This document shows positions 7,417 through 14,390 of a stretch of 14,746 bases of DNA, piece after piece. Position 1 is the first letter of the stretch, and every line of letters starts with the position of its first letter. A program made the position numbers and the translations under genes. The notes under the pieces are model-generated. The model saw only the letters and a program-made list of their open reading frames with translations, did no database searches and had not been told where the DNA came from. Source of the stretch: Burkholderiales bacterium (GTDB lineage Bacteria > Pseudomonadota > Gammaproteobacteria > Burkholderiales > Burkholderiaceae_D); NCBI GenBank assembly GCA_016197345.1, contig JACPVY010000091.1, positions 1-14,746 of the forward strand, given 5' to 3'.

Positions 7417-7434
7417 CATTTCTTTTTTGAAATG
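7417..7434 (-). promoter_or_regulatory. Dyad in the leader of protease B
   Basis: Minus strand CATTTCAAAAAAGAAATG, 6-bp arms around six A residues, at about +13 to +30 of the predicted transcript. Its core matches the protease A dyad at 11 of 14 positions and occupies the same place relative to the promoter. Confidence 0.5.
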
Positions 7435-7452
7435 ATTGATGCGTTGAGGTTT

Positions 7453-7481
7453 ATCTTAAACAGGATATGAATACTTGTCCA
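7453..7481 (-). promoter_or_regulatory. Sigma-70-type promoter of protease B
   Basis: Minus strand -35 TGGACA (7481-7476), 17-bp spacer, -10 TAAGAT (7458-7453), the same as protease A. An AT-rich tract (AAATTTTGAAATTTTT on the minus strand) lies just upstream and could act as an UP element. Predicted start near 7446; leader about 104 nt. Confidence 0.6.
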
Positions 7482-7563
7482 CACAAAAATTTCAAAATTT
7501 TTTATGGGAAAAAGCCATTTTCACCAATTTTTTGCACTGCAACATCGGCTTTTTACTTGCTTC

Positions 7564-7604
7564 CGCACTTTTTTGATGCAATTTATTTGCTCCAAAAAAG
7601 TGCG
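7564..7604. repeat. 11-bp perfect inverted repeat
   Basis: CGCACTTTTTT (7564-7574) and AAAAAAGTGCG (7594-7604) around a 19-nt loop. The low GC of the stem makes a classic terminator unlikely. The role is unknown; it sits about 80 bp upstream of the protease B -35 box. Confidence 0.5.
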
Positions 7605-7623
7605 TCATGAAATTGTTCTGCCA

Positions 7624-7825
7624 ATGAGGAAATGCCCTGATTTAGTGCGTTTTCCTCTGTTGCTTACACTAGCTGCTTGCTCGGGGAGTTACTAAGCAAT
7701 TCGCGTGCCAAGTGAAATAACAGCAAGATGCATGCTGTTTAGGGGGAAATCACGCGGATTTAGAGGCATTATTCAAAAAAGGCGATATTGCGCCGCAATA
7801 CCTGAAAATTTCCTATGAGCATTGA
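7624..7825 (+). pseudogene. Possible remnant of a small lipoprotein gene
   Basis: A plus-strand frame from ATG 7624 reads MRKCPDLVRFPLLLTLAACS, a convincing lipoprotein signal (lipobox LAAC), and stops at TAA 7693-7695. In another frame, 7721-7825 is open and ends DLEALFKKGDIAPQYLKIS plus three codons and a TGA, which has the composition of a normal protein C-terminus. Together they may be the two ends of a decayed lipoprotein gene whose middle is gone. I do not recognise the family, no good ribosome-binding site is present, and both frames are short enough to be chance. Confidence 0.25.
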
Positions 7826-8181
7826 TTTATTTAATTATTTTACAATTTTAATTGCTGGTCGTAAAAACAGCCGAAAATTGCCCAAAATTTGTGCAATTTT
7901 GAACGGGGACAGGACGCAGTTTGACACCGTTTGGTGCGCCTACTTGCTTTCATGTCAGCTTTAGTAAGAGTGAAATGGTGAAATTAGGCTGGGGAAGAGT
8001 GACAGACCTTATGCTATTAGCGAAAAAGCATGATGAAAATCATCATATTTTGATTTGTAGTTAAAAAAGTAGATCAGGGAAGAAAACTGCAAAATGGAGG
8101 GGCGTCAAGGTATGGGCAAAAAGTTTGCGTAGGTCGTGCTCTTTGAGTGGGATTGGCGGATCTAAGCTTGGTATCTAAGTT

Positions 8182-8207
8182 GCCCGACGCCCGTTTGAGC
8201 GTCGGGC
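8182..8207 (-). terminator. Stem-loop directly after protease C
   Basis: GCCCGACGC (8182-8190) and GCGTCGGGC (8199-8207) form a perfect 9-bp GC-rich stem around 8 nt, starting 8 bp after the protease C stop. The minus strand lacks a T-tract (AACTTAG follows), so it may be a factor-assisted terminator or a 3' stabiliser. Confidence 0.55.
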
Positions 8208-8215
8208 GGCTCGGC

Positions 8216-9793
8216 TTATTTGCCGCAGCCCTTAGATTTGATACGGTCGTAAGCTGCCTTGGCTTGTACCAACCCATAGCCATATTTAACGTCACGACCT
8301 GATGTTCCTAAATCGAGTGCGCTCAAACCCAAGCTCGTGCGCAATTGGGCGGCGGTGCAGGTGGGGAAATAACTCCAAACGAGGGCGGCGACGGCCGAAA
8401 CATGTGGGGTTGCCATCGAAGTACCATCATACGATGCGTAATTGCTCGCACCCCCTAGTTTGATGGCGGCACTGATGCCTAATTTACCTTTTAATGTTTT
8501 GCCATCGACGTCGCTAATCGACACCGAAGGAATGGTGGTGACGGCCGTGCCCAATGTTCCCGTGAAGCCACCCGCAACATTGTTATAGATGATGGCGCCG
8601 ATACCGCCGCTACTTTGGCAATTTTTGACCTTGGTTGCAAAATCATTGGTGCCGCGCTGGATTAAGCACACTTTGCCTTTGGCCGCTGCATTGGTGGTCG
8701 TGCCTATCCCAAAATCGGTCAGCGCACCAGTGACGGAGTTGCTGGGCGAGCCTTCGAGCTTGGTCGCGCTATATTTGACATTCGCCACGGTCACGCCGAG
8801 GTCGATTGCAGTGCCCGTTCCCATTGGTACGGTCGAAAGCACTCCAACGCCGGGAGCCGACAATTCGACTTTGCTGTTGTATTGCGAAAAACTGGCCCAT
8901 TGCTTGTTTTCATCCAAGGCGCCGACCGATACCACGCTAGCATAGCCAGCCGGATAAGAAAGGGCGGTATTGCCATCGTTGCCCGCTGCCGCAATCGACA
9001 AAATCCCGGCTTTGGCGATCGCATCAAAGGCGGAATTTTCGGCAGCGCTAAATTGCGGCCCGCCAAGTGACATCGAAATGATATTCGCACCTGCCGCTTT
9101 GCACTTATTGGCAGCGGCAGCCAAGCTAGAAGAATAGGCCCAGCCGTTGGCGTCAAACACTTTGACGATATGCAATTTGATTTTTTTGTTGGGATTGACA
9201 CCAACTACGCCAACACCGCTGTTATTGATGGCGGCGATGGTGCCAGCGACGTGGGTGCCATGATGGCCTTCATCGGTGTACCACCAGCCTGTGCCGCTAT
9301 CGTATTCGCCAGTCATGGTATTACCGCTTAAGTCTTCGTGAGTGCGATCCAAGCCAGTATCGATGATGCAGATTTTGCGATTGCTCACGTTTGCATCGCC
9401 ACTAGGCAATTGATCTGCCTGCACTAATTTGATGCCGTATGGCACTTGTTGCCCGACTTGATACGGTGTGCCTGTGGATGGGGTAGAGGCGGTAAGCGGA
9501 TAGCGCTTGACATCAACTTCGACGCTAGAGACATCGCGATTGGCCAACAATTGCTTTGCGCCAGTTGGCGTCGCTTCGATGGCGACGGCGTTCATACTAT
9601 GAATTTGGTGCTGCACATTGGCGCGCGCGGCGAGGATGGCGGATTTGACGGCGACATGGCTGCCATCTTTGTAGTGCACGATGTAGCGTGCGTTTTCTTC
9701 TGCTTTGGCGTGGATGTGCATGCAAAAGCTAGTCAAGCCCAGTAAGCCAAATTTGAGCGCCGCTGGCAAGCGTGAAATGCGAGTGGTGTTCAT
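8216..9793 (-). CDS. Secreted S8 subtilisin-like serine protease C with PA-domain insert
   Basis: 525 aa from ATG 9793, chosen because AAGGAAG lies just upstream and the signal peptide then begins MNTTRISRLPAALKFGLLGL; an upstream in-frame start at 9835 would add 14 residues without a good site. Cleavage is likely after HAKA. The I9-type propeptide runs from ARYIVHYKDG to VEVDVKRYP. Catalytic residues: Asp145 (IIDTG), His178 (HHGTHVAG), oxyanion Asn272 and Ser459 (DGTSMATPH), with a PA domain at about 358-445 (GKVCLIQRGTNDFATKV). It is the most divergent of the three paralogs: it lacks the DPAKQT insertion after AAGNDG and has a different segment before the PA domain. It ends SKGCGK, like its sisters. 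The TGTGWWYTDE block before the catalytic His is essentially as in A and B. Confidence 0.95.
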   Translation of the reverse strand: MNTTRISRLPAALKFGLLGLTSFCMHIHAKAEENARYIVHYKDGSHVAVKSAILAARANVQHQIHSMNAVAIEATPTGAKQLLANRDVSSVEVDVKRYPLTASTPSTGTPYQVGQQVPYGIKLVQADQLPSGDANVSNRKICIIDTGLDRTHEDLSGNTMTGEYDSGTGWWYTDEGHHGTHVAGTIAAINNSGVGVVGVNPNKKIKLHIVKVFDANGWAYSSSLAAAANKCKAAGANIISMSLGGPQFSAAENSAFDAIAKAGILSIAAAGNDGNTALSYPAGYASVVSVGALDENKQWASFSQYNSKVELSAPGVGVLSTVPMGTGTAIDLGVTVANVKYSATKLEGSPSNSVTGALTDFGIGTTTNAAAKGKVCLIQRGTNDFATKVKNCQSSGGIGAIIYNNVAGGFTGTLGTAVTTIPSVSISDVDGKTLKGKLGISAAIKLGGASNYASYDGTSMATPHVSAVAALVWSYFPTCTAAQLRTSLGLSALDLGTSGRDVKYGYGLVQAKAAYDRIKSKGCGK

Positions 9794-9844
9794 AGACTTC
9801 CTTTCAGCTCTTGGATTGCGGCTTATTACTAGCAATTATTCTTG

Positions 9845-9858
9845 TTTCCGCGTGGAAA
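9845..9858 (-). promoter_or_regulatory. Dyad in the leader of protease C
   Basis: Minus strand TTTCCACGCGGAAA, identical to the protease A dyad at 12 of 14 positions. Centre about 58 bp before the start codon. A -10-like TACACT lies about 17 bp upstream of it, but without a matching -35, so the promoter of C is not firmly located. Confidence 0.5.
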
Positions 9859-9897
9859 TTTCCTCGTCAGATGCCAGTGTAGGCAATGCATGTAAAT

Positions 9898-9911
9898 ATG
9901 CTTTAAAGCAT
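9898..9911. promoter_or_regulatory. Perfect 14-bp palindrome upstream of protease C
   Basis: ATGCTTTAAAGCAT, fully symmetric, about 105-118 bp before the start codon and upstream of the leader dyad. Its position suits an operator or activator site for protease C. It is not present upstream of A or B. Confidence 0.4.
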
Positions 9912-10076
9912 TTGTAAGAAATTGTAATGCGTTGGCGACTGGCCTAAATGGCAGCAATCAGAGGGGAAGTGAGGTGCTTGGTTGTGTAGAAAATCTCAAC
10001 CCAGCAGTGCTAGCAGGGCAGAACCGTAACTTTGGCAAGGAAATGTAGCGTGAGGCAGCGAGGGCTGGAAGGTAGG

Positions 10077-10104
10077 CGATGGACGGCGCTGTGGCCATCC
10101 ATCG
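10077..10104 (-). terminator. Probable rdgC terminator stem-loop
   Basis: On the minus strand CGATGGATGGC, a 6-nt loop, then GCCGTCCATCG form an 11-bp stem with one G-U wobble, 30-58 bp after the rdgC stop. There is no U-tract. The remaining DNA between here and the protease C leader (9912-10076) shows no gene. Confidence 0.5.
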
Positions 10105-10134
10105 CTATGCTGTTTTGCGAGGAAATGAGGGGGA

Positions 10135-11031
10135 TTACTCTTTCGTTTCGCCACCCAAGGCCAGCACCAAATCAGCCAGCAATTTCGCCAATTCGCCGGT
10201 CATCAGGGTCATATCGGTATCGAAACGTTCATCGTCATTGAAGGTGGAGGTTTCGTTTTCTTTCAAGACGTCGAGCGCTTTGATGCTTTTCACCGCCATG
10301 CCTTCGGTTAGGACGAAGGAAATACGATCATTCCAGGTCATCGCTAAGCGGGTGCATTGCTTACCAGCAGCGATATGCCGACGCACATCATCGACTTCTA
10401 GCGTGTGGCGCACATAGCGCACGGCGGCTTTTGAGTCGCCAGTGGCACGTAATTCGGTATCTTGATCGACGGTAAAACCACCTGGCGCTTCATCGGTTTC
10501 CAGCCATTCTGTCATCGCCGAACCTGGTGAGCGCGCCACATTTAAACCGGTGACAGGCAATTTATCAATGCATTTGAGCAAGACTTTGAGGATTTCTTCT
10601 GCCTTCGTCGGTGCCGCTGCATCGATCACCAGCCAGCCATTGACGGGATCGATCCAAACCCAAGTGCTGCTTTTGATCGAAAAAGCGCGTGGCAGCAATT
10701 CGTCGGTGACGTCTTCCTTCAATTCGCGCATTTGCTTCTTGCCGGGTTTGAAGCCTTGCTTTTCTTCCAGCTCTAGCGCTTTGGCTTTCGCGACTTGATT
10801 GATGACAGAGGCTGGCAAGAGTTTTTTCTCGAAGCCCATTTGCAACAGCATTTGCTTGTTGACGGTGTACACCAAATTGCCATTATTGCGCGGCGACACC
10901 CAACCTTGGGTGGACATATCTTGGCTGCTGCATTCAACAAATTTCTGCGCGGCAAGTGCCGTTTCGAGTTGCTCAGCGGAACAGGCCCAAGGGGCAGGGA
11001 GACGATAGATTTGCAGGTTTTTGAACCACAT
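10135..11031 (-). CDS. rdgC: Recombination-associated protein RdgC
   Basis: 298 aa, the usual family length. The N-terminus [15 protein letters not shown] is the RdgC signature; other typical parts are [64 protein letters not shown] and [16 protein letters not shown]. Family knowledge: RdgC forms a ring-shaped dimer that binds DNA without sequence specificity and restrains RecA-dependent recombination; it occurs in beta- and gammaproteobacteria. It appears single-cistron here: own promoter upstream, stem-loop downstream. ATG 11031 matches the conserved N-terminus although its ribosome-binding site is weak. The C-terminal [14 protein letters not shown] is ordinary. Its neighbours (secreted proteases, TolC/adaptor) have no evident functional link to it. 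Confidence 0.97.
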   Translation of the reverse strand: MWFKNLQIYRLPAPWACSAEQLETALAAQKFVECSSQDMSTQGWVSPRNNGNLVYTVNKQMLLQMGFEKKLLPASVINQVAKAKALELEEKQGFKPGKKQMRELKEDVTDELLPRAFSIKSSTWVWIDPVNGWLVIDAAAPTKAEEILKVLLKCIDKLPVTGLNVARSPGSAMTEWLETDEAPGGFTVDQDTELRATGDSKAAVRYVRHTLEVDDVRRHIAAGKQCTRLAMTWNDRISFVLTEGMAVKSIKALDVLKENETSTFNDDERFDTDMTLMTGELAKLLADLVLALGGETKE

Positions 11032-11075
11032 GGTGAAGTCCGTAGGCGCGAGAAGTGAAAAAGCGAAAGAGCGCT

Positions 11076-11104
11076 ATTTTACACGCTGGAAGCTTGCCTG
11101 CCAA
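11076..11104 (-). promoter_or_regulatory. Promoter of rdgC
   Basis: Minus strand -35 TTGGCA (11104-11099), 17-bp spacer, -10 TAAAAT (11081-11076); each box is one base off consensus with ideal spacing. The -35 falls inside the terminator stem-loop of the upstream adaptor gene. Predicted start near 11069, leader about 38 nt. Confidence 0.65.
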
Positions 11105-11118
11105 AAATGGCAGGCAAG
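11093..11118 (-). terminator. Stem-loop terminator after the adaptor gene
   Basis: CTTGCCTGCCA (11093-11103), loop AAAA, TGGCAGGCAAG (11108-11118): a perfect 11-bp stem about 40 bp after the adaptor stop. No T-run follows it on the minus strand. It separates the TolC/adaptor unit from rdgC. Confidence 0.65.
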
Positions 11119-11123
11119 TGCGG

Positions 11124-11145
11124 ATTGTTTGCGAATTGTTTGCGA
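11124..11145. repeat. Tandem duplication of an 11-bp unit
   Basis: ATTGTTTGCGA occurs twice head to tail, between the adaptor stop and its terminator. Probably a slippage product with no evident role. Confidence 0.5.
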
Positions 11146-11155
11146 AGAAATATTG

Positions 11156-11986
11156 CTATTTTTTGAAGGTCGCTTGACCACTCATGCCCGGTAGCAAACC
11201 TTCAAGATTGCCGACCACTTCGCCTTCGACCTCGATGGATTGGCTGACGGCATCGACTTTGCCATTGATGCGCGCCACTTTCGCTTCATAGCTCTTGCCC
11301 GTTTCGTCGATTTGCATCGTAAATGGAGCGCCGGGTTTCAGCCACGCCATCCAATTCGATGGTAAGTGCAACTGCGCTTTGAGCTTGCGGTCATTGACGA
11401 TATCAATCAAAGGTTGACCTGCGTTCACGCTTTCAAATGGCTTGACATGAATTTTGGTGACACGGCCAGAATACGGCGCGTTGATGTGGCAAAGCTTGAG
11501 TTGCGCTTGATACAACTGGATTTGCGCCTTGAATTTTTCCGCATTAGCGGCTGCTTGCTGCACTTCCACTTCGGCGACCGATTGCAGTGCCTGCAATTTA
11601 ATCTTGGATTCATAGGTTTGCTGCGCGCCAGCGAATTCTGCTTTCGCCATTTTCAAGTGGGCGTCTTGCTCTTCGCAGACAAAGCGTATCAACGGTTGTC
11701 CGCTTTTGATGTTACTACCTAGCGTGACATTGACTAGCTCAATCCGGCCCGCCATTTGCGCCGCGAGTACGCTTTCTTGCTCAGCGGCGATGAGGACGCG
11801 AATGGTGTCGTTATTGCTTTTTACGGCAGCGACTGGGGCGACCGCTGCAGTTTTTGCGGCGCTAGCGGCGGCGGTGGATGCTTTCGCGCTGGTTTGCGCC
11901 AGCGCAGGAATGCTAGCGAGGGCGAATGGCAGGCAGCAAGCCAAGTGTACAAGCTGATTGGAACTGAAGCGAAAACGGACAGGCAT
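11156..11986 (-). CDS. Periplasmic adaptor subunit (membrane fusion protein, HlyD/RND type)
   Basis: 276 aa. Sec signal peptide to about ALAQ31, then an Ala/Lys-rich low-complexity linker (32-60). Lipoyl halves are at about 72-103 (AGRIELVNVTLGSNIKSGQPL) and 168-196 (INAPYSGRVTKIHV...GQPLIDI), flanking an alpha-hairpin at about 105-165. A beta-barrel follows (200-276), ending LEGLLPGMSGQATF, the usual adaptor signature. Family role: bridges an inner-membrane pump and a TolC-type channel. It is short for the family because the membrane-proximal domain is minimal. ATG 11986 has AGGAAG upstream. It lies 344 bp after the TolC-family gene on the same strand, with REP units between. No pump gene is visible, so the substrate cannot be named; a role in secretion rather than drug efflux is possible. 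Confidence 0.9.
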   Translation of the reverse strand: MPVRFRFSSNQLVHLACCLPFALASIPALAQTSAKASTAAASAAKTAAVAPVAAVKSNNDTIRVLIAAEQESVLAAQMAGRIELVNVTLGSNIKSGQPLIRFVCEEQDAHLKMAKAEFAGAQQTYESKIKLQALQSVAEVEVQQAAANAEKFKAQIQLYQAQLKLCHINAPYSGRVTKIHVKPFESVNAGQPLIDIVNDRKLKAQLHLPSNWMAWLKPGAPFTMQIDETGKSYEAKVARINGKVDAVSQSIEVEGEVVGNLEGLLPGMSGQATFKK

Positions 11987-12036
11987 AAGACTTCCTAAGG
12001 TACGTGCAAAGTTTAAGTAGCTGGCTTGATGAAAAA

Positions 12037-12055
12037 GGTGGGCGAGTCGCCCACC
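12037..12055. repeat. REP-like palindrome (TolC/adaptor spacer, unit 1)
   Basis: GGTGGGCGAGTCGCCCACC, a perfect hairpin around a 3-nt loop, with CTAC nearby at 12062-12065, which reads as a GTAG head on the minus strand. Same core as 1898-1917. Confidence 0.6.
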
Positions 12056-12118
12056 GACGCACTACGCACAAAATTATGACAGAGAAAATAGCTAAAGGCG
12101 TCCACGGATTTGACGTTC

Positions 12119-12141
12119 GTAGGGTGGGCAAGTTGCCCACC
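12119..12141 (+). repeat. REP-like palindrome with GTAG head (unit 2)
   Basis: GTAGG then GTGGGCAAGTTGCCCACC. One base differs from the 1794-1814 unit in the paired region. It forms an inverted doublet with unit 1, about 65 bp apart. Confidence 0.65.
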
Positions 12142-12245
12142 AAAAGTGTGCACCAGTGCAGCCCAACAACCGAAAAAAACACGCCGCAAATAATGCCTTG
12201 TCATTGAATAAGCCAAGAAAAATTGCTGAGCACGATCAGCGTTTT

Positions 12246-12328
12246 GGTGGGCAGATTGCCCGAAAAGCGATGGGTTGCATGCAACCCACCCTACGAAAAT
12301 CTTTTGGTGGGCAGATTGCCCACCCTAC
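12246..12328 (-). repeat. REP-like cluster: three units, minus orientation
   Basis: Read on the minus strand: a complete unit at 12328-12306 (GTAG head, GGTGGGCAATCTGCCCACC), a variant with a different hairpin at 12294-12268 (GTAG head, GGGTTGCATGCAACCC), and a decayed unit at 12262-12246 retaining CGGGCAATCTGCCCACC without a head. The first begins directly after the TolC-family stop codon. With units 1 and 2 this fills most of the 344-bp gap before the adaptor gene. Confidence 0.65.
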
Positions 12329-12330
12329 AG

Positions 12331-14259
12331 TTAAGAGGCGTTATTCGTCGCAACCGCCGCCGCTTTCACCGCATCTTCTTTCAGCATATTGGCGATCTTC
12401 GCAGCGGCGGATTCGGTCGCCGCATCAGCAAAAATCGCCCAGGCGCTAGGCACGCTTTCTGAAATCACCGAGCGATAGGGAATGCTGGCTTTGCTACCAT
12501 CGGCGCGTTGGATTTGCCAAATCACTTCCACCGCACGCATGCCGCCTTTTACGTCGCCGACGGAGACGCTAGCGCTGACTTGTGCCACCCCAGCACCCGC
12601 TTTGGCTTGTGGTTCCGTGCCAAATTCTTGCAAGCGTTTGGTCAATAAACCCGCCATATCTTGCTTAGCGATGCTAGGTAGCGCCACGTTTTGCACTACC
12701 ACGGCTGGCTTGATGACTGCTTGTTGGGTGTGGAAATTGGTATTGCGCCATGCCAGATCGACTTCTTCTAGCTGTTTCGCAAAGGCTTGCAGGTTATCGG
12801 TTTTTGGCGAATCAGGCAGTAAATCAGCGCCGACCGAGTTCGCTACACGCGCATAGGCGGTTTGCAAGTTCGCCAGGGCAACATAGCGCTGCATTTCCGA
12901 TAGCGCAGTTTTGACTTCGGTGCGCAGTAATTCCATTTCGGATTCGGTGTTGGCCTTGGTCGCCGAACGCATATGCTGTTCGATACGGCCATCGACATCC
13001 GCACCTTGTTTGCTGACATCATAATCGGCGCGCGCTTCAGCTAAGCGTTGCGTTGATAAACGCACTTGCGTCAGCACTGCCATTGCCATCGCGGCGCGGC
13101 GGGTGTCGTCCAATACCAATTGGTTTTCTTGCGCTTTTTTCATCGCAGGATAGGAGAACGCGCGCATCAAGTTGAAGGAAATATTCGCGCTCGCTTCGGT
13201 CCAGCTATTGCGATACAGGTATTTATTGCTATCGTGATTGGCACCTAAATTAAATTCAATGCCGGGCAGGATAGAGTACAGCGCTTTGCGCGCATCGAGT
13301 ACGGTGATGCGTTTGCGGTAATCTTCTTCGCGCAATTCTGGACGGCTATTGAGTGCCATTTGATCGAGCGCATCCAAATCATCCATCGGCCGCATCGACG
13401 CGATGACAGCATTTTCATCGCCGACGCTGATGCTGTAATTGGTGCCGGGTTTGATATTGATTAAAGCCGCCAGCTCGGTTTTCGCGAGGATTAAGTCTTG
13501 GCGGCGGGTGACGATTTGTTGATGCAAATCAATCAGCGCACGTTGATACGACAAGGCTTGTAGCGGTGGCATCAAGTGCTGAGTTTCCATTTTTTGACTA
13601 CGCACCATCGCTTCTTTGACGCGCGCCAATAATTCATTCAAGCGCGGCATTGCTTTTTGCGCACCATACGCGCGCCAGAAAGATTGGCGCACATCTTGCG
13701 CGATGTTTTGCACCACTTTGCGCTTCCGTTCTTGCGCAATCATCACTTGTTCTGCCTGCTGTTTGGTGCGCACATAGCTGACACCAAAATCGAGCACATT
13801 CCACGCTAGCGTAGCGCTATCGGTGTGGCGGTTACGCTCTTGCGCACCCGAGAACAAATTACTTTCGACACCAGTATTCAAATCGAGCGAACGCGAACCC
13901 GCATCGTTATTGCGCGAGTTATAGCCGGCTGCGAGCGTCAAGCGCGGCAACATATCGAATTTAGCAAGATCCAGTTGCGAGCTGGCCATGCTTTCTTCCA
14001 TTGCCTTCAGACGATAGTCATAGTTGTATTTGAGCGCCCGCGCAAAGGCTTCAGAAAGCGTCAACTCGCCTTGCAGCGGTTCAACATCTTTGAACAGCGC
14101 TTGCATATCGGCGCTAATGCGTTCCTGTCGATCTTTGTCGCTTACTGGCTGCGGCATAATCGCGCAGCCAGTAAAAAGCGTCAAAATGAGGGCAGATAGC
14201 GGCAAAAGGCGCAAGCTGCGCGAGCCGGATGTAGATAGTGTGGTGGTGGTAGCCAACAT
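12331..14259 (-). CDS. TolC-family outer-membrane efflux lipoprotein with C-terminal extension
   Basis: 642 aa. Lipoprotein signal LTLFTGC with lipidated Cys32. Two OEP repeats follow: GELTLSEAFARALKYNYDYR (64 on) with QLDLAKFDMLPRLTLAAGYN, strand segment WNVLDFGVSYVRTKQQAEQ, and coiled-coil helices; then the second repeat with LNSRPELREEDYR, LDARKALYSILPGIEFNLGA, AFSYPAMKKAQEN and the closing LANLQTAYARVANSVGADLL (about 463-481). Family role: trimeric outer-membrane/periplasmic channel for tripartite export. Typical members end near 450-490 aa; here about 130 further residues (513-642) form a predicted globular tail with VSASVSVGDVKGG, AVEVIWQIQRADGS and a helical end, which I do not recognise. 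ATG 14259 has GAGGGG just upstream. The adaptor gene follows; an unidentified ORF precedes it by 131 bp. Confidence 0.93.
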   Translation of the reverse strand: MLATTTTLSTSGSRSLRLLPLSALILTLFTGCAIMPQPVSDKDRQERISADMQALFKDVEPLQGELTLSEAFARALKYNYDYRLKAMEESMASSQLDLAKFDMLPRLTLAAGYNSRNNDAGSRSLDLNTGVESNLFSGAQERNRHTDSATLAWNVLDFGVSYVRTKQQAEQVMIAQERKRKVVQNIAQDVRQSFWRAYGAQKAMPRLNELLARVKEAMVRSQKMETQHLMPPLQALSYQRALIDLHQQIVTRRQDLILAKTELAALINIKPGTNYSISVGDENAVIASMRPMDDLDALDQMALNSRPELREEDYRKRITVLDARKALYSILPGIEFNLGANHDSNKYLYRNSWTEASANISFNLMRAFSYPAMKKAQENQLVLDDTRRAAMAMAVLTQVRLSTQRLAEARADYDVSKQGADVDGRIEQHMRSATKANTESEMELLRTEVKTALSEMQRYVALANLQTAYARVANSVGADLLPDSPKTDNLQAFAKQLEEVDLAWRNTNFHTQQAVIKPAVVVQNVALPSIAKQDMAGLLTKRLQEFGTEPQAKAGAGVAQVSASVSVGDVKGGMRAVEVIWQIQRADGSKASIPYRSVISESVPSAWAIFADAATESAAAKIANMLKEDAVKAAAVATNNAS

Positions 14260-14351
14260 TTTCCCCTCGTAATAAGAATCGTGATCGTCTCAATCATGGC
14301 CGCTCAATGCAACACCAACCCCGTGAATGAGGTAGTGCGGAAAGGAGGGCA

Positions 14352-14363
14352 ATTTGTACAAAT
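14352..14363. promoter_or_regulatory. Perfect 12-bp palindrome upstream of the TolC-family gene
   Basis: ATTTGTACAAAT, fully symmetric, about 95 bp before the start codon and just after the upstream ORF stop. It could be an operator, but no clear -35/-10 pair is visible nearby, so this is only a candidate. Confidence 0.25.
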
Positions 14364-14390
14364 GGTGCTTACATTACGGTGATTCTTTGC

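Larger units (their letters stand above)
7482..8180. other. Long intergenic region between proteases B and C
   Basis: About 700 bp, mostly AT-rich, without a supported gene. It holds an 11-bp perfect inverted repeat (7564-7604), a possible lipoprotein remnant (7624-7825) and a small dyad ATGATG/CATCAT (8030-8046). From about 7830 to 8180 I see nothing else recognisable. Confidence 0.4.

Noticed and set aside
7504..7695. 63-aa plus-strand ORF as a complete gene
   Set aside because: The upstream half has no coding character and no ribosome-binding site; only the last 23 codons resemble a lipoprotein signal.
8216..9835. 539-aa start for protease C
   Set aside because: The extra 14 residues precede a normal signal peptide start, and AAGGAAG is placed for ATG 9793.
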